The notes beneath the pieces are model-generated. The model had not been told where the DNA came from and did not search any database. It saw only the letters and a list, made by a program, of their open reading frames with translations. Positions 1 to 7,264 of a stretch of DNA of 9,469 bases are shown here, piece by piece. Source of the DNA: Gammaproteobacteria bacterium (GTDB taxonomy: Bacteria; Pseudomonadota; Gammaproteobacteria; Steroidobacterales; MnTg04); the NCBI GenBank assembly GCA_027297845.1, contig JAPUHG010000198.1:1-9469 (forward strand), in the 5' to 3' direction. The translations under genes and the position numbers were made by a program. Position 1 is the stretch's first letter; every line of letters begins with the position of its first letter.

Positions 1-448
1 TGGCGATCTTGTCGAAATCCACATCGCGACCCAGCAGTTTCCTCAATGGTGCGTTGTCCAGCAAACTACCCGGTGTTTTGCCCAGGGTGCCGCCTGACAT
101 CACGGTCAGCATCCAGCGCAAACTCGTACGCAGCATGGTCAGGCCATCGGTACGATAGACATGGTGTGCCTTGAAACTTCGCCAGACCCTCGCCAGTTGT
201 GCAACGCCCAGCCGATAGTTGTCGGCGTGACTGGCGAGTACCGCACTGTTGATCGCACCGGCCGAGGTACCGCTGATGATCGGAAACGGGCTGGCCGAAC
301 CCGGCGGGATCATCTCGGCGATGGCCCGCAGCACGCCTACCTGGTATGCGGCGCGCGCACCACCACCAGGCAGGACCAGTCCTTTTTTCAGTTTCTGTCC
401 GCTGTTAGCCACAGAAAATGACCGCGTTGTCGGATATTGGGATAGCAT
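1..448 (-). CDS. Patatin-like phospholipase, N-terminal part (runs off left edge)
   Basis: This is the N-terminal 149 residues of a patatin-family serine hydrolase, a family that releases fatty acids from phospholipids or other lipids. The reading frame is open to the window edge, so the catalytic Asp and C-terminus are not visible. Counting from the ATG at 448, the glycine-rich oxyanion-hole motif GGGARAAY is at residues 28-35 and the nucleophile elbow GTSAG at 60-64, with Ser62 as the expected nucleophile. There is no signal peptide, so it is probably cytosolic or at the inner face of the membrane. The ATG lies 9 bp after the alcohol dehydrogenase stop, which suggests co-transcription. An in-frame GTG at 412 would give a protein 12 residues shorter that still contains both motifs. 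Neither start has a strong ribosome binding site. The family call is secure; the substrate is unknown. Confidence 0.88.
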   Translation of the reverse strand, partial: MLSQYPTTRSFSVANSGQKLKKGLVLPGGGARAAYQVGVLRAIAEMIPPGSASPFPIISGTSAGAINSAVLASHADNYRLGVAQLARVWRSFKAHHVYRTDGLTMLRTSLRWMLTVMSGGTLGKTPGSLLDNAPLRKLLGRDVDFDKIA

Positions 449-457
449 TCACCATTA

Positions 458-1477
458 CTAAGTCGTCAGCACGATTCTATATCGTGCTTCGCCATTCGCA
501 AGAATCTGTAACGCCTCATTGACCCGATCCATCGGCATCTCAACCACCCATGGATAAATCTTGTTGGCGGCTGAGTATTCGAGCATTTCCCGGATCATTT
601 TTCGACTACCGATGGAACTGCCAGTCAGTATTTTCTGTTCGCCGACGAGACTATCAATGGGCACCGTGATCGTCGCCGCCGGCATGCCGACCAGGCAAAG
701 CGTTCCATTGGGTCTCAACAGGCGCAGATAGACCGACCAATCCAGCTCCGCACTGACTGTGACCAGCAGCAGATCGAAACTCGCTGCGGCCGCCTCCAAT
801 TGCCCGGCATCGGTGTTATCGATACAAGCCATCGCCCCCAGTGCCCGGGCATCATCTTGCTTGCCCGGCCCACGATTGATCGCCGTCACCCGATGACCCA
901 TGCCGCTGGCGTACTGCACCGCCAGGTGCCCCAGACCACCGATGCCAACGACACCAACATCCTGGCCCGATTTTGGCAACAGTCTTTTCAGCGGCGAGTA
1001 AACGGTAACCCCGGCACACAATAGCGGCGCGGCCTGGAGGTCGCTCAGACCCTCCGGAATCGGGTGGGCAAACCTGGAATCAACCCGTATTCGGCTGGCG
1101 AATCCACCAACATTGGCCACACAGGTTCTTTGCGGCTTGACACAAAGATTGTCCTCACCGGAAACGCAACCGGGACACTCCAGGCAAGCACCACACAACC
1201 AGCCCACACCAACTCTCTGACCGACAACCAGGTCTCTGACCGCGTCTCCGGCAGCGACAACCTGCCCAACCACTTCATGACCGGGAACCAGCGGAAACTC
1301 GCTCAGCCCCCAGTCATCATCGATCAGGTGCAAATCGCTGCGGCAAAGACCACAGGCAGCAACCGTCAACTCAACATCCATTGGACCGAGCGCGCGCAGC
1401 CTGGTTTGGCCCGGGGCCAAAGGCTGGCCCGGGGCAGCGGTGATCCAGGCCCTGGTTTCGTCACCTGTGGTAGTCAC
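458..1477 (-). CDS. Zinc-dependent alcohol dehydrogenase, CAD/YahK-like MDR family
   Basis: This 339-residue medium-chain zinc dehydrogenase has the usual family length and probably interconverts alcohols and aldehydes. The expected catalytic zinc ligands are Cys45 (in CGLCRSDLH), His67 (in GHE) and Cys154. The structural zinc lobe is Cys98, Cys101, Cys104 and Cys112, with the usual 2-2-7 spacing; Cys95 is an extra cysteine one turn upstream. The Rossmann motif GIGGLG is at 178-183. The second beta strand ends in TAINRG rather than in an acidic residue, which favours NADP(H), as in cinnamyl-alcohol-dehydrogenase and YahK-type aldehyde reductases. It starts with GTG, supported by an AGGGAG site 7 nt upstream. 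It is the first gene of a probable unit with the downstream patatin gene and is divergent from the peroxiredoxin. Inference: an aldehyde-detoxifying reductase. The physiological substrate cannot be read from the sequence. Confidence 0.92.
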   Translation of the reverse strand: MTTTGDETRAWITAAPGQPLAPGQTRLRALGPMDVELTVAACGLCRSDLHLIDDDWGLSEFPLVPGHEVVGQVVAAGDAVRDLVVGQRVGVGWLCGACLECPGCVSGEDNLCVKPQRTCVANVGGFASRIRVDSRFAHPIPEGLSDLQAAPLLCAGVTVYSPLKRLLPKSGQDVGVVGIGGLGHLAVQYASGMGHRVTAINRGPGKQDDARALGAMACIDNTDAGQLEAAAASFDLLLVTVSAELDWSVYLRLLRPNGTLCLVGMPAATITVPIDSLVGEQKILTGSSIGSRKMIREMLEYSAANKIYPWVVEMPMDRVNEALQILANGEARYRIVLTT

Positions 1478-1484
1478 TATCGAA

Positions 1485-1490
1485 CTCCCT
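1485..1490 (-). promoter_or_regulatory. Ribosome binding site of the alcohol dehydrogenase
   Basis: The minus strand reads AGGGAG, then seven bases, then the GTG at 1477. This near-consensus site fixes the GTG as the start. No better ATG lies nearby in frame. Confidence 0.75.
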
Positions 1491-1576
1491 GCAAACCATT
1501 GTTTCGCCGCCAGTCGCGCGATTTTCCGGTACCTGGGTTATGCTGACCGCCATGGCTGGAACCGGATTTCTATCGT

Positions 1577-1580
1577 GGAG
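1577..1580 (+). promoter_or_regulatory. Ribosome binding site that decides the peroxiredoxin start
   Basis: GGAG lies seven bases before the GTG at 1588. It supports that GTG over the in-frame ATG at 1540. The ATG would add 16 residues ahead of the lysine-containing signal peptide and has no such site. Confidence 0.7.
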
Positions 1581-1587
1581 ACCTATT

Positions 1588-1650
1588 GTGTATAAATCAA
1601 TCCTACCGACTCTGCTGTGCCTGTGCCTGTTATCGCCGCTGGTGGTTGCC
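1588..1650 (+). other. Signal peptide of the peroxiredoxin
   Basis: The first 21 codons give a short basic start, a leucine/valine-rich core from about residue 8 to 20, and the small-residue pattern V-V-A before Asp22, which fits signal peptidase I. No lipobox cysteine sits at the predicted cleavage point. Confidence 0.7.
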
Positions 1651-2118
1651 GACAGCCCGTCCGAGGGACAACCGGCGCCCGCGTTCAGACTACAGGACCA
1701 GGACAGCACTTGGCACGAGTTAGGTGATTATCAGGGCCAGTGGCTGGTCTTGTATTTTTATCCGAAGGATTTCACCCCTGGCTGTACGACCGAAGCCTGT
1801 ACCTTCAGGGACGATATTTTCAAATTTCGCAGCCAGAATATCGCGTTGCTCGGTGTCAGCATGGACGATGTCGAGTCGCATCAGAAATTTGCCGAGGAAT
1901 ACAGCCTGCCTTTTCCATTGCTTGCCGATGATGATGGAAAAGTTTCGCGGCTTTATGGAACCTATCTGGGTATCGGCGGTGGCGTGGGTATTGCGAAACG
2001 CCAGACGTTCCTGATCGATCCGGACGGACTGCTGGTAAAACATTATCCCAAGGTCGACCCGGATGTTCACTCGGCGCAGGTCATGGCCGATCTGAATGTT
2101 CTGATGGTTGCGGACTAG
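1588..2118 (+). CDS. Exported PrxQ/Bcp-type thiol peroxidase
   Basis: This 176-residue peroxiredoxin of the Bcp/PrxQ (AhpC-TSA) class would reduce hydrogen peroxide and organic hydroperoxides. The start used is the GTG at 1588, which has a GGAG site. Residues 1-21 form a signal peptide: Lys3, a hydrophobic core, and a Val-Val-Ala/Asp cleavage site. This predicts a periplasmic enzyme, unlike cytosolic E. coli Bcp. The mature thioredoxin fold carries DFTPGCTTEAC, with Cys66 as the expected peroxidatic cysteine, Cys71 as the resolving cysteine five residues later, and Thr63 completing the active site. Arg138, in KRQTFLID, is the likely conserved active-site arginine. The gene stands alone on the plus strand, divergent from adh and convergent with the acylase. 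The reductant is unknown; a periplasmic thioredoxin-like protein would be needed. The family is certain and the location is predicted. Confidence 0.92.
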   Translation: MYKSILPTLLCLCLLSPLVVADSPSEGQPAPAFRLQDQDSTWHELGDYQGQWLVLYFYPKDFTPGCTTEACTFRDDIFKFRSQNIALLGVSMDDVESHQKFAEEYSLPFPLLADDDGKVSRLYGTYLGIGGGVGIAKRQTFLIDPDGLLVKHYPKVDPDVHSAQVMADLNVLMVAD

Positions 2119-2212
2119 CCGGCATAACTTTAACCTCATTTTGGGCACAGTTCATTAGTTCAAGATCGTCCATCAAAATATCAGGATTATCCGGGGCCGT
2201 CAGCGCACAGAC
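2119..2212. other. Convergent intergenic gap without a recognisable terminator
   Basis: These 94 bp lie between the stops of the peroxiredoxin and the acylase. I see no stem followed by a T-run on either strand. A possible stem pairs 2197-2201 with 2222-2226, but it extends into the acylase end and lacks a T-tract. Termination may be Rho-dependent. Confidence 0.4.
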
Positions 2213-4594
2213 TCAGCGTTGGACGGGAAGCAGTTCCAGGGTATGCACTGTCTCACCAGGCAAGAACGGCAGCGGCTCACCTGCTGCCCAAGCCCGAAAT
2301 CCCAGGCGATAATAGTCAGACAACGGATGCCCGCTCTGACCGCCCGGCATATGAAAGTAACCCTCCGCCTCGCGCCCCGGGGCAACGGCAAAACGTTCGG
2401 ATGTGCCAAAATTTTCAGCCTGCACGCGCGGCATAAAGGTGTCCCCAGCGGCGCCATAGGATGGCATGTTCAGATAGGGTCCGAGTACTGGAATCGCGCC
2501 GAGCGGATGGTTGATTCGAACAACATTGTGATCGCCCCAGGTCTCAAGCTGACCATCGCCGTCCGTATCCAGGCTTGCGATCGCATCATCCAGCGCCGTC
2601 AGCAGGAAATCTGCCCATGACTCGTATTGGGGATCCAGTAGGTGCTGAGGGCGTTTTTCAACCAATTGCCACAACGCGCCTTCAAACTTGCGGGTCAGTC
2701 GAGGCTGGTAATCGGGATCGGCCCGCCTGGCCTCGAGCGTCAAAAAATGTCGGAGTCTGCTCAAACAAAGATGCCGAAATTTGCGCACCAGGGGATATGC
2801 CTGCGACTCGGTTGACGCCCGCAGATCAGTATCCGCCAGTACGCTTGCCGCCAGTTGCCGTTGCGTCGTGTTTTTTTCGCCAGGTTGATCCAGTAACTCC
2901 AGAGCCAGGTTCCGCCAGGGATCCAGAAACAACGCCCGGTCATCGAGTTGCACTTTGAGAAAATCACCCGGTGTCGCGTCCTGCAGTGGAACCAGGTCGT
3001 CACGAATCTGCTTACTCCTCGCGCCGAGCCCGTAACCACCATCACCGATCAGGGCAAGCCCCGGTTCGCCGACTATTCTGGCATTCGCACTCCAGATTTG
3101 TCCTGAGACCGGATTGACAACCCGTGGATACTCTCGCGAACTGATCCAGCCGTTCCAACCGGTCCCGGAATCCGCCCACGACGCCGGCAACAGCGGATCG
3201 AAACCACCATCGCGACGCGGAATTTTCCCGATGATCGTCCAACCGATATTGCCATCCGCATCGGCAACCACCAGGTTCTGATGCGGCATGCCGATTTCGG
3301 GTGCGATGCGCAGGGCTTCATGGACGTTGTCGGCAAACATCATCTCGAGCAACCTGACATTGGTCGCTTCCGGCATCGCCGCAATCCAATGGACAGTTTG
3401 CAGGCGGCCCTGGTAGTCGCGACCGATAACCGGCCCCCAGCGGCTGCTGCGTACTTCTAAGATTACATCCTCACTGCCTTTTATCCGGATCCTTTCGTGG
3501 TGGATATCCAGATCGCGATAACCGTCGGGGGTGCGATAACGCCCTTCATTCCCGGGCTGACTCTCCAGGATCACTCGATCCGTCCAGTCGCCGTAACTGT
3601 TGGTATAAGCCCAGGCCACGCGGCCATTGCTGCCGGCAATCATTAACGGCGTGCCGGGCAGGGTCACACCGGTGATATCGAGATTTCTGCCCCTGACGTT
3701 ACTGACCTTGAAACGTGCCCTGTACCAGACCACAGGTACGCGCTGGCGCAAATGCATATCGCTGGCCAGCATGCCACCACCATGTGCGGTTCGATGCCCC
3801 GCCAATGCCCAGTTATTGCTCCCCACGGGAATTTCCGGCTGGTATTCCGGCGCCTGCGAGTCTGCATCCTGAAAATTCTCGGCGAGCGCCCGAAGATTAT
3901 AGACATCGGCCGCTGGAGGTGGCGCCGGTTTGATCGCCGAACCAGTCAGCGGCGCATCCCACTGGCTGCCCTCGGGAAACAAAAAACGATACATCGGTGC
4001 AGGCAGGGTGCTTCGCAAATAGCCACGCTCGGCGTCGGCGTCGGCGTTTTCATCCTGCAAGTCCGCGTACATTGCCAGCACCACCAAAAGACTGTCCTCT
4101 GCGAACCAGGGCCGCGGCGGCTGACGCAGCAGCAAATACTCGAAAGGATTGACTGACAGCGCACCCAGACCCGCGTTGACCCCATCGGTATAGGCTTCGA
4201 GCATGCGCCGATGATCGGCTTTTAAGTCTGCGAGAATCTGTTCCGCAACCTGCCGCAATCGATGGATGCGCATTTTGCGATCGTGATCAAGCGCACGGCT
4301 GCCGAACAGTTCTGACAGTTCCCCGGCGGCTGACCGGCGCTGCAGATCCATCTGGAAAAAGCGCTCCTGTGCATGCAGAAACCCCAAGGCGCGCGCCAGA
4401 TCCTCCAGGCTCCAGGCGGTAATTTCGGGAACCCCCAAGCGATCGCGTTTTATCGTGACCGGTGCATTCAGACCGGCGAGTTGCAGCGAACCGTCGGTCA
4501 TCGGCAGGCTGCCTCGCAATGCGGCCCACCCGGAAAGGATGATCACTGCTGGTAGAAATATAAGCAGCAGCAACAATCGACGAATCTTTTTCAT
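2213..4594 (-). CDS. Penicillin-acylase-family Ntn hydrolase, exported or membrane-anchored
   Basis: This 793-residue protein of the penicillin amidase family (S45) hydrolyses an amide bond, either in beta-lactam side chains, N-acyl-homoserine lactones or another acyl amide. Residues 7-25 form a hydrophobic export or anchor segment after Lys2, Lys3, Arg5 and Arg6, so it acts in the periplasm. The alpha-chain region is about 35-240. After a variable linker comes GSNNWA, where self-cleavage should expose Ser259 as the N-terminal nucleophile of the beta chain. Asn504, in SANARIV, is 245 residues later and matches the catalytic Asn of penicillin G acylase. DADGNIGW (445-452) and the C-terminal MPGGQSGHP motif are typical of the family. 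The length is in the normal range (E. coli enzyme 846, PvdQ 762). The ATG lies 7 bp after the pyk stop with no clear ribosome binding site, suggesting coupled translation. The substrate cannot be assigned. Confidence 0.93.
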   Translation of the reverse strand: MKKIRRLLLLLIFLPAVIILSGWAALRGSLPMTDGSLQLAGLNAPVTIKRDRLGVPEITAWSLEDLARALGFLHAQERFFQMDLQRRSAAGELSELFGSRALDHDRKMRIHRLRQVAEQILADLKADHRRMLEAYTDGVNAGLGALSVNPFEYLLLRQPPRPWFAEDSLLVVLAMYADLQDENADADAERGYLRSTLPAPMYRFLFPEGSQWDAPLTGSAIKPAPPPAADVYNLRALAENFQDADSQAPEYQPEIPVGSNNWALAGHRTAHGGGMLASDMHLRQRVPVVWYRARFKVSNVRGRNLDITGVTLPGTPLMIAGSNGRVAWAYTNSYGDWTDRVILESQPGNEGRYRTPDGYRDLDIHHERIRIKGSEDVILEVRSSRWGPVIGRDYQGRLQTVHWIAAMPEATNVRLLEMMFADNVHEALRIAPEIGMPHQNLVVADADGNIGWTIIGKIPRRDGGFDPLLPASWADSGTGWNGWISSREYPRVVNPVSGQIWSANARIVGEPGLALIGDGGYGLGARSKQIRDDLVPLQDATPGDFLKVQLDDRALFLDPWRNLALELLDQPGEKNTTQRQLAASVLADTDLRASTESQAYPLVRKFRHLCLSRLRHFLTLEARRADPDYQPRLTRKFEGALWQLVEKRPQHLLDPQYESWADFLLTALDDAIASLDTDGDGQLETWGDHNVVRINHPLGAIPVLGPYLNMPSYGAAGDTFMPRVQAENFGTSERFAVAPGREAEGYFHMPGGQSGHPLSDYYRLGFRAWAAGEPLPFLPGETVHTLELLPVQR

Positions 4595-4601
4595 TGCTTT
4601 G

Positions 4602-6032
4602 TCAGTCGCCGACTCGCAACAATTTCATCGAGTTGGTGCCACCGGATATGCCTATGGCTTCGCCCTCGGTAAAAATGATCAGATCGCCCGGCGCCACCAG
4701 GCCCTCGCCCAGCAATCGTTCGGATACCTGTTTCCACACTTTGGCTGCGCGTGTTTGCGTAATATCAAACGAAATCGGAAACACGCCTCGATAGAGGTTG
4801 GTCCTGCGGCGGGTTCTCTCGTGCCGGGTGAACGCATAAATTGGAATATCTGATCTGATGCGCGACATCCACAAGGCGGTCTTGCCAGATTCGGTCAGCG
4901 CGATAATCGCCCTGACATTGAGGTGATTGGCCGTGTACATGGCCGCCATCGCGATTGCTTCATCCGTGTGCTTGAACACCGAATCGATTCTGTGGCGCGA
5001 CCGGGTATGCGCCAAATGGTGTTTTTCGGCGGCCTCGCAAATTCTTGCCATCGACTCGATGGCCTTGACCGGGTACTTGCCGATCGCGGTTTCGCCGGAC
5101 AGCATGACCGCGTCCGATCCATCCATCACCGCGTTGGCAACGTCAGACACCTCGGCGCGTGTCGGAATCGGGTTATTGAGCATCGACTCCATCATTTGGG
5201 TTGCCGTAATACCGACCCGGTTCTTTTGCCTGGTCATGCGAATAATTCTTTTTTGCAAGCCCGGCAGTTCCGCGTAGCCGACCTCCACGCCGAGATCGCC
5301 GCGGGCGACCATGACGACGTCGGAAGCATCAATTATGGATTCAATATTGTCGATAGCCTCAGCGCGCTCAATTTTTGCGACGATTTTTCCCTGGCCGCCG
5401 GCTTGCTGATAAAGCGATTTTGCCTCGTTGACATCGGTTGCATCGCGCGGAAACGAGATCGCGAGAAAATCAACGTCCATTTCCACGGCCAGTTTGATGT
5501 CTTCACGATCTTTTTCAGAAAGGGCCTTGGCTGATAATCCGCCGCCAAGACGATTAATGCCTTTCTTATTGGATAACACACCACCAACCAAAACCCGGCT
5601 CACGACCCTGGGATGTTCCACCTCGGTAACTTCGAGCGTTATTTGCCCGTCATCGAGCAACAGGATGTCGCCGGGACTAAGATCTTCCGAAAGTTGCGCA
5701 TAGGTAATCCCGACAACCGTATTGGTGCCGGCATCCGGATCGAATTCATAATCCAGCGAAAAGTGAGCGCCCTCCTTTAGCTCGATTCGGTCCTCGCTAA
5801 AACACTCAATGCGACTCTTTGGGCCGGCGAGATCGCCGAGTATAGTGATGTCGCGCCCGAGTTTGGCCGACACATCCCTGACCTGGCGAACCATTCGCAT
5901 GTGCTCTTCGGTTGCGCCGTGCGAAAAGTTAATTCGCGCCACATCCATGCCAGCCAGGACCATCTGGGAAAGTACTTCCGGGTTATCGCTCGCCGGCCCC
6001 AGTGTCGCTATTATTTTGGTTCGTCTTTGCAC
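4602..6032 (-). CDS. pyk: Pyruvate kinase, PykA type
   Basis: This 476-residue enzyme transfers phosphate from phosphoenolpyruvate to ADP in the last step of glycolysis, in the cytosol. It closely resembles E. coli PykA in length and motifs. The N-terminus begins RRTKIIATLGPAS, followed by ARINFSHG with Arg33 and Asn35. The lid (B) domain spans about 75-165. Catalytic Lys220 and metal ligand Glu222 lie in KIERAEA, Asp246 in ARGDLGVE and Thr278 in TATQMMESM. The C-terminal allosteric domain ends in SGGTNSMKLLRVGD. The start is a GTG; in-frame sequence continues 11 codons upstream to the pgk stop but contains no usual start codon, and the ribosome binding site is weak. Residues 68-75 give the K+-independent type pattern (Leu68, Lys72, Ile75), with Ala69 and Ser73 replacing the Gln and Ile seen in E. 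coli PykA. It is fourth in the operon. Confidence 0.97.
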   Translation of the reverse strand: MQRRTKIIATLGPASDNPEVLSQMVLAGMDVARINFSHGATEEHMRMVRQVRDVSAKLGRDITILGDLAGPKSRIECFSEDRIELKEGAHFSLDYEFDPDAGTNTVVGITYAQLSEDLSPGDILLLDDGQITLEVTEVEHPRVVSRVLVGGVLSNKKGINRLGGGLSAKALSEKDREDIKLAVEMDVDFLAISFPRDATDVNEAKSLYQQAGGQGKIVAKIERAEAIDNIESIIDASDVVMVARGDLGVEVGYAELPGLQKRIIRMTRQKNRVGITATQMMESMLNNPIPTRAEVSDVANAVMDGSDAVMLSGETAIGKYPVKAIESMARICEAAEKHHLAHTRSRHRIDSVFKHTDEAIAMAAMYTANHLNVRAIIALTESGKTALWMSRIRSDIPIYAFTRHERTRRRTNLYRGVFPISFDITQTRAAKVWKQVSERLLGEGLVAPGDLIIFTEGEAIGISGGTNSMKLLRVGD

Positions 6033-6065
6033 TATTTGACTCGCGTCCGCATCTTTGGACTTTGT

Positions 6066-7250
6066 TCAGGCAGCTTCCTGTGCGCGCGCCTGCAATACCG
6101 CAACGGCGGGCAAGGTTTTACCCTCCAGGAATTCCAGGAACGCACCGCCACCCGTCGAGATATAGGAAATCTGGTCGGCCAGCCTGTATTTCTCAATCGC
6201 GGCCAGCGTATCACCGCCACCGGCAATAGAAAACGCCGAGCTCTCTGCGATCGCGTTTGCCAGCGTACGGGTACCTTCACCAAACTGGTCAATCTCAAAT
6301 ACACCAATAGGGCCGTTCCAGACGATTGTTCCCGCATCACCCATGATCTCAGCCAATGCCTCAGCCGTATCCGGCCCGATATCAAGAATCATCTGGTCGT
6401 CTTCCACCTGGTCCACGGCACGCACATCCGCTTCCGCTGTATCCGAAAGCTCCGTGGCTACAACTACGTCGCTGGGTAACGGAATACGCGCCCCGCGCCC
6501 CGCCGCAAACTCGGACACTTCCCGAGCCGCATCCAGCATATCGGGTTCATGCAGTGACTTGCCAACCGGGTAACCGGCCGCCGCGATGAAGGTGTTGGCG
6601 ATACCTCCACCGACAACCAACTGGTCGACCTTTTCAGCGAGGGCCCTCAGGACAATCAGTTTGGTCGAAACCTTGGACCCACCGACGATAGCAACCAGCG
6701 GCCTTGCCGGATCCTCCAGCGCCTGGCTCAGCGCCTGCAATTCTCCGACCAGTAATGGCCCTGCACTGGCTATCGGTGCATATTGCGCAACGCCGTGAGT
6801 GCTCGCATGCGCCCGGTGTGCGGTTCCAAAAGCATCCATGACAAAAATATCCGCTAAAGCCGCCATTTTTCTGGACAGCTTGTCGTCGTTACTTTTTTCA
6901 CCGGGATTGAAACGCACATTTTCGCACAGGACAACTTCACCATCCGCGATGCTTACTCCATCCAGCCAGTCTTTTTCGAGTCGTATTTTGTAGCCGAGCA
7001 TGCTGGATAATTTTTTGGCCACCGGCGCCAGCGAGAACTCTTCCTGGTAGCGCCCCTCCTGCGGACGACCAAGATGCGATATCAGCATCACTTTCGCGCC
7101 GGCGTCGACCGCCAACCGTATGGTTGGCAAAGCGGCGCTGAGACGAGCATCGCTGGTAATCTCACCATCGCTGATTGGTACATTCAGATCCTCTCGAATC
7201 AGCACCCGCTGACCTCCAAGATCCAAATCGCTCATCCGTAGAAAATTCAC
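6066..7250 (-). CDS. pgk: Phosphoglycerate kinase
   Basis: This 394-residue enzyme interconverts 1,3-bisphosphoglycerate plus ADP with 3-phosphoglycerate plus ATP in glycolysis, gluconeogenesis or the Calvin cycle. The N-domain substrate site shows Asp21 and Asn23 (in DLNVP), Arg36, SHLGRP at 58-63, and Arg113 in ENVRF. The nucleotide side shows GGSKVSTK at 190-197, WNGPIGVFE at 311-319 and GGGDT at 344-348. The C-terminal STGGGAFLEFLEG is complete. The length is normal for bacterial Pgk. The start is GTG, with GGAGGA just upstream; the next in-frame ATG (codon 6) is too far from that site. It lies 72 bp after gap, behind an attenuator-like hairpin region, and 33 bp of sense codons separate its TGA from pyk. 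Confidence 0.98.
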   Translation of the reverse strand: MNFLRMSDLDLGGQRVLIREDLNVPISDGEITSDARLSAALPTIRLAVDAGAKVMLISHLGRPQEGRYQEEFSLAPVAKKLSSMLGYKIRLEKDWLDGVSIADGEVVLCENVRFNPGEKSNDDKLSRKMAALADIFVMDAFGTAHRAHASTHGVAQYAPIASAGPLLVGELQALSQALEDPARPLVAIVGGSKVSTKLIVLRALAEKVDQLVVGGGIANTFIAAAGYPVGKSLHEPDMLDAAREVSEFAAGRGARIPLPSDVVVATELSDTAEADVRAVDQVEDDQMILDIGPDTAEALAEIMGDAGTIVWNGPIGVFEIDQFGEGTRTLANAIAESSAFSIAGGGDTLAAIEKYRLADQISYISTGGGAFLEFLEGKTLPAVAVLQARAQEAA

Positions 7251-7253
7251 ATG

Positions 7254-7259
7254 TCCTCC
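7254..7259 (-). promoter_or_regulatory. Strong ribosome binding site of pgk
   Basis: The minus strand reads GGAGGA three bases before the GTG at 7250. The GGAGG core is four bases away, a little close but clearly the best initiation signal. It lies just after the T-run of the upstream hairpin, so the pgk start region could initiate independently of gap. Confidence 0.7.
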
Positions 7260-7264
7260 GCTAC

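Larger units (their letters stand above)
1478..1587. promoter_or_regulatory. Divergent intergenic region between adh and the peroxiredoxin
   Basis: These 110 bp separate two divergent genes and must hold at least the peroxiredoxin promoter, and probably the dehydrogenase promoter too. On the plus strand TATGCT at 1539-1544 could be a -10 box, but I find no matching -35 at 16-18 bp, so this is weak. No clear inverted-repeat operator is visible. Confidence 0.35.

Noticed and set aside
161..461. Overlapping plus-strand open frames at the left edge
   Set aside because: They lie antisense to the patatin gene, whose GGGxR and GTSAG motifs are unmistakable on the minus strand.
1540..1587. Upstream ATG at 1540 as start of the peroxiredoxin
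   Set aside because: It would put 16 residues before the signal peptide and has no good ribosome binding site, whereas the GTG at 1588 has GGAG at ideal spacing.
2197..2226. Inverted repeat CCGTC/GACGG near the acylase stop as a terminator
   Set aside because: It reaches into the acylase coding end, its stem contains a G-T pair and a bulge, and no T-run follows on either strand.
4031..4046. GGCGTC hexamer repeat in the acylase gene
   Set aside because: Fewer than three copies, encoding an Ala-Asp stretch (residues about 184-188) in a variable part of the alpha chain. This is simple low complexity and no separate element is needed to explain it.
4923..5534. Plus-strand open frame (203 codons) opposite pyk
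   Set aside because: It is antisense to conserved pyruvate kinase sequence and has no ribosome binding site or family motif.
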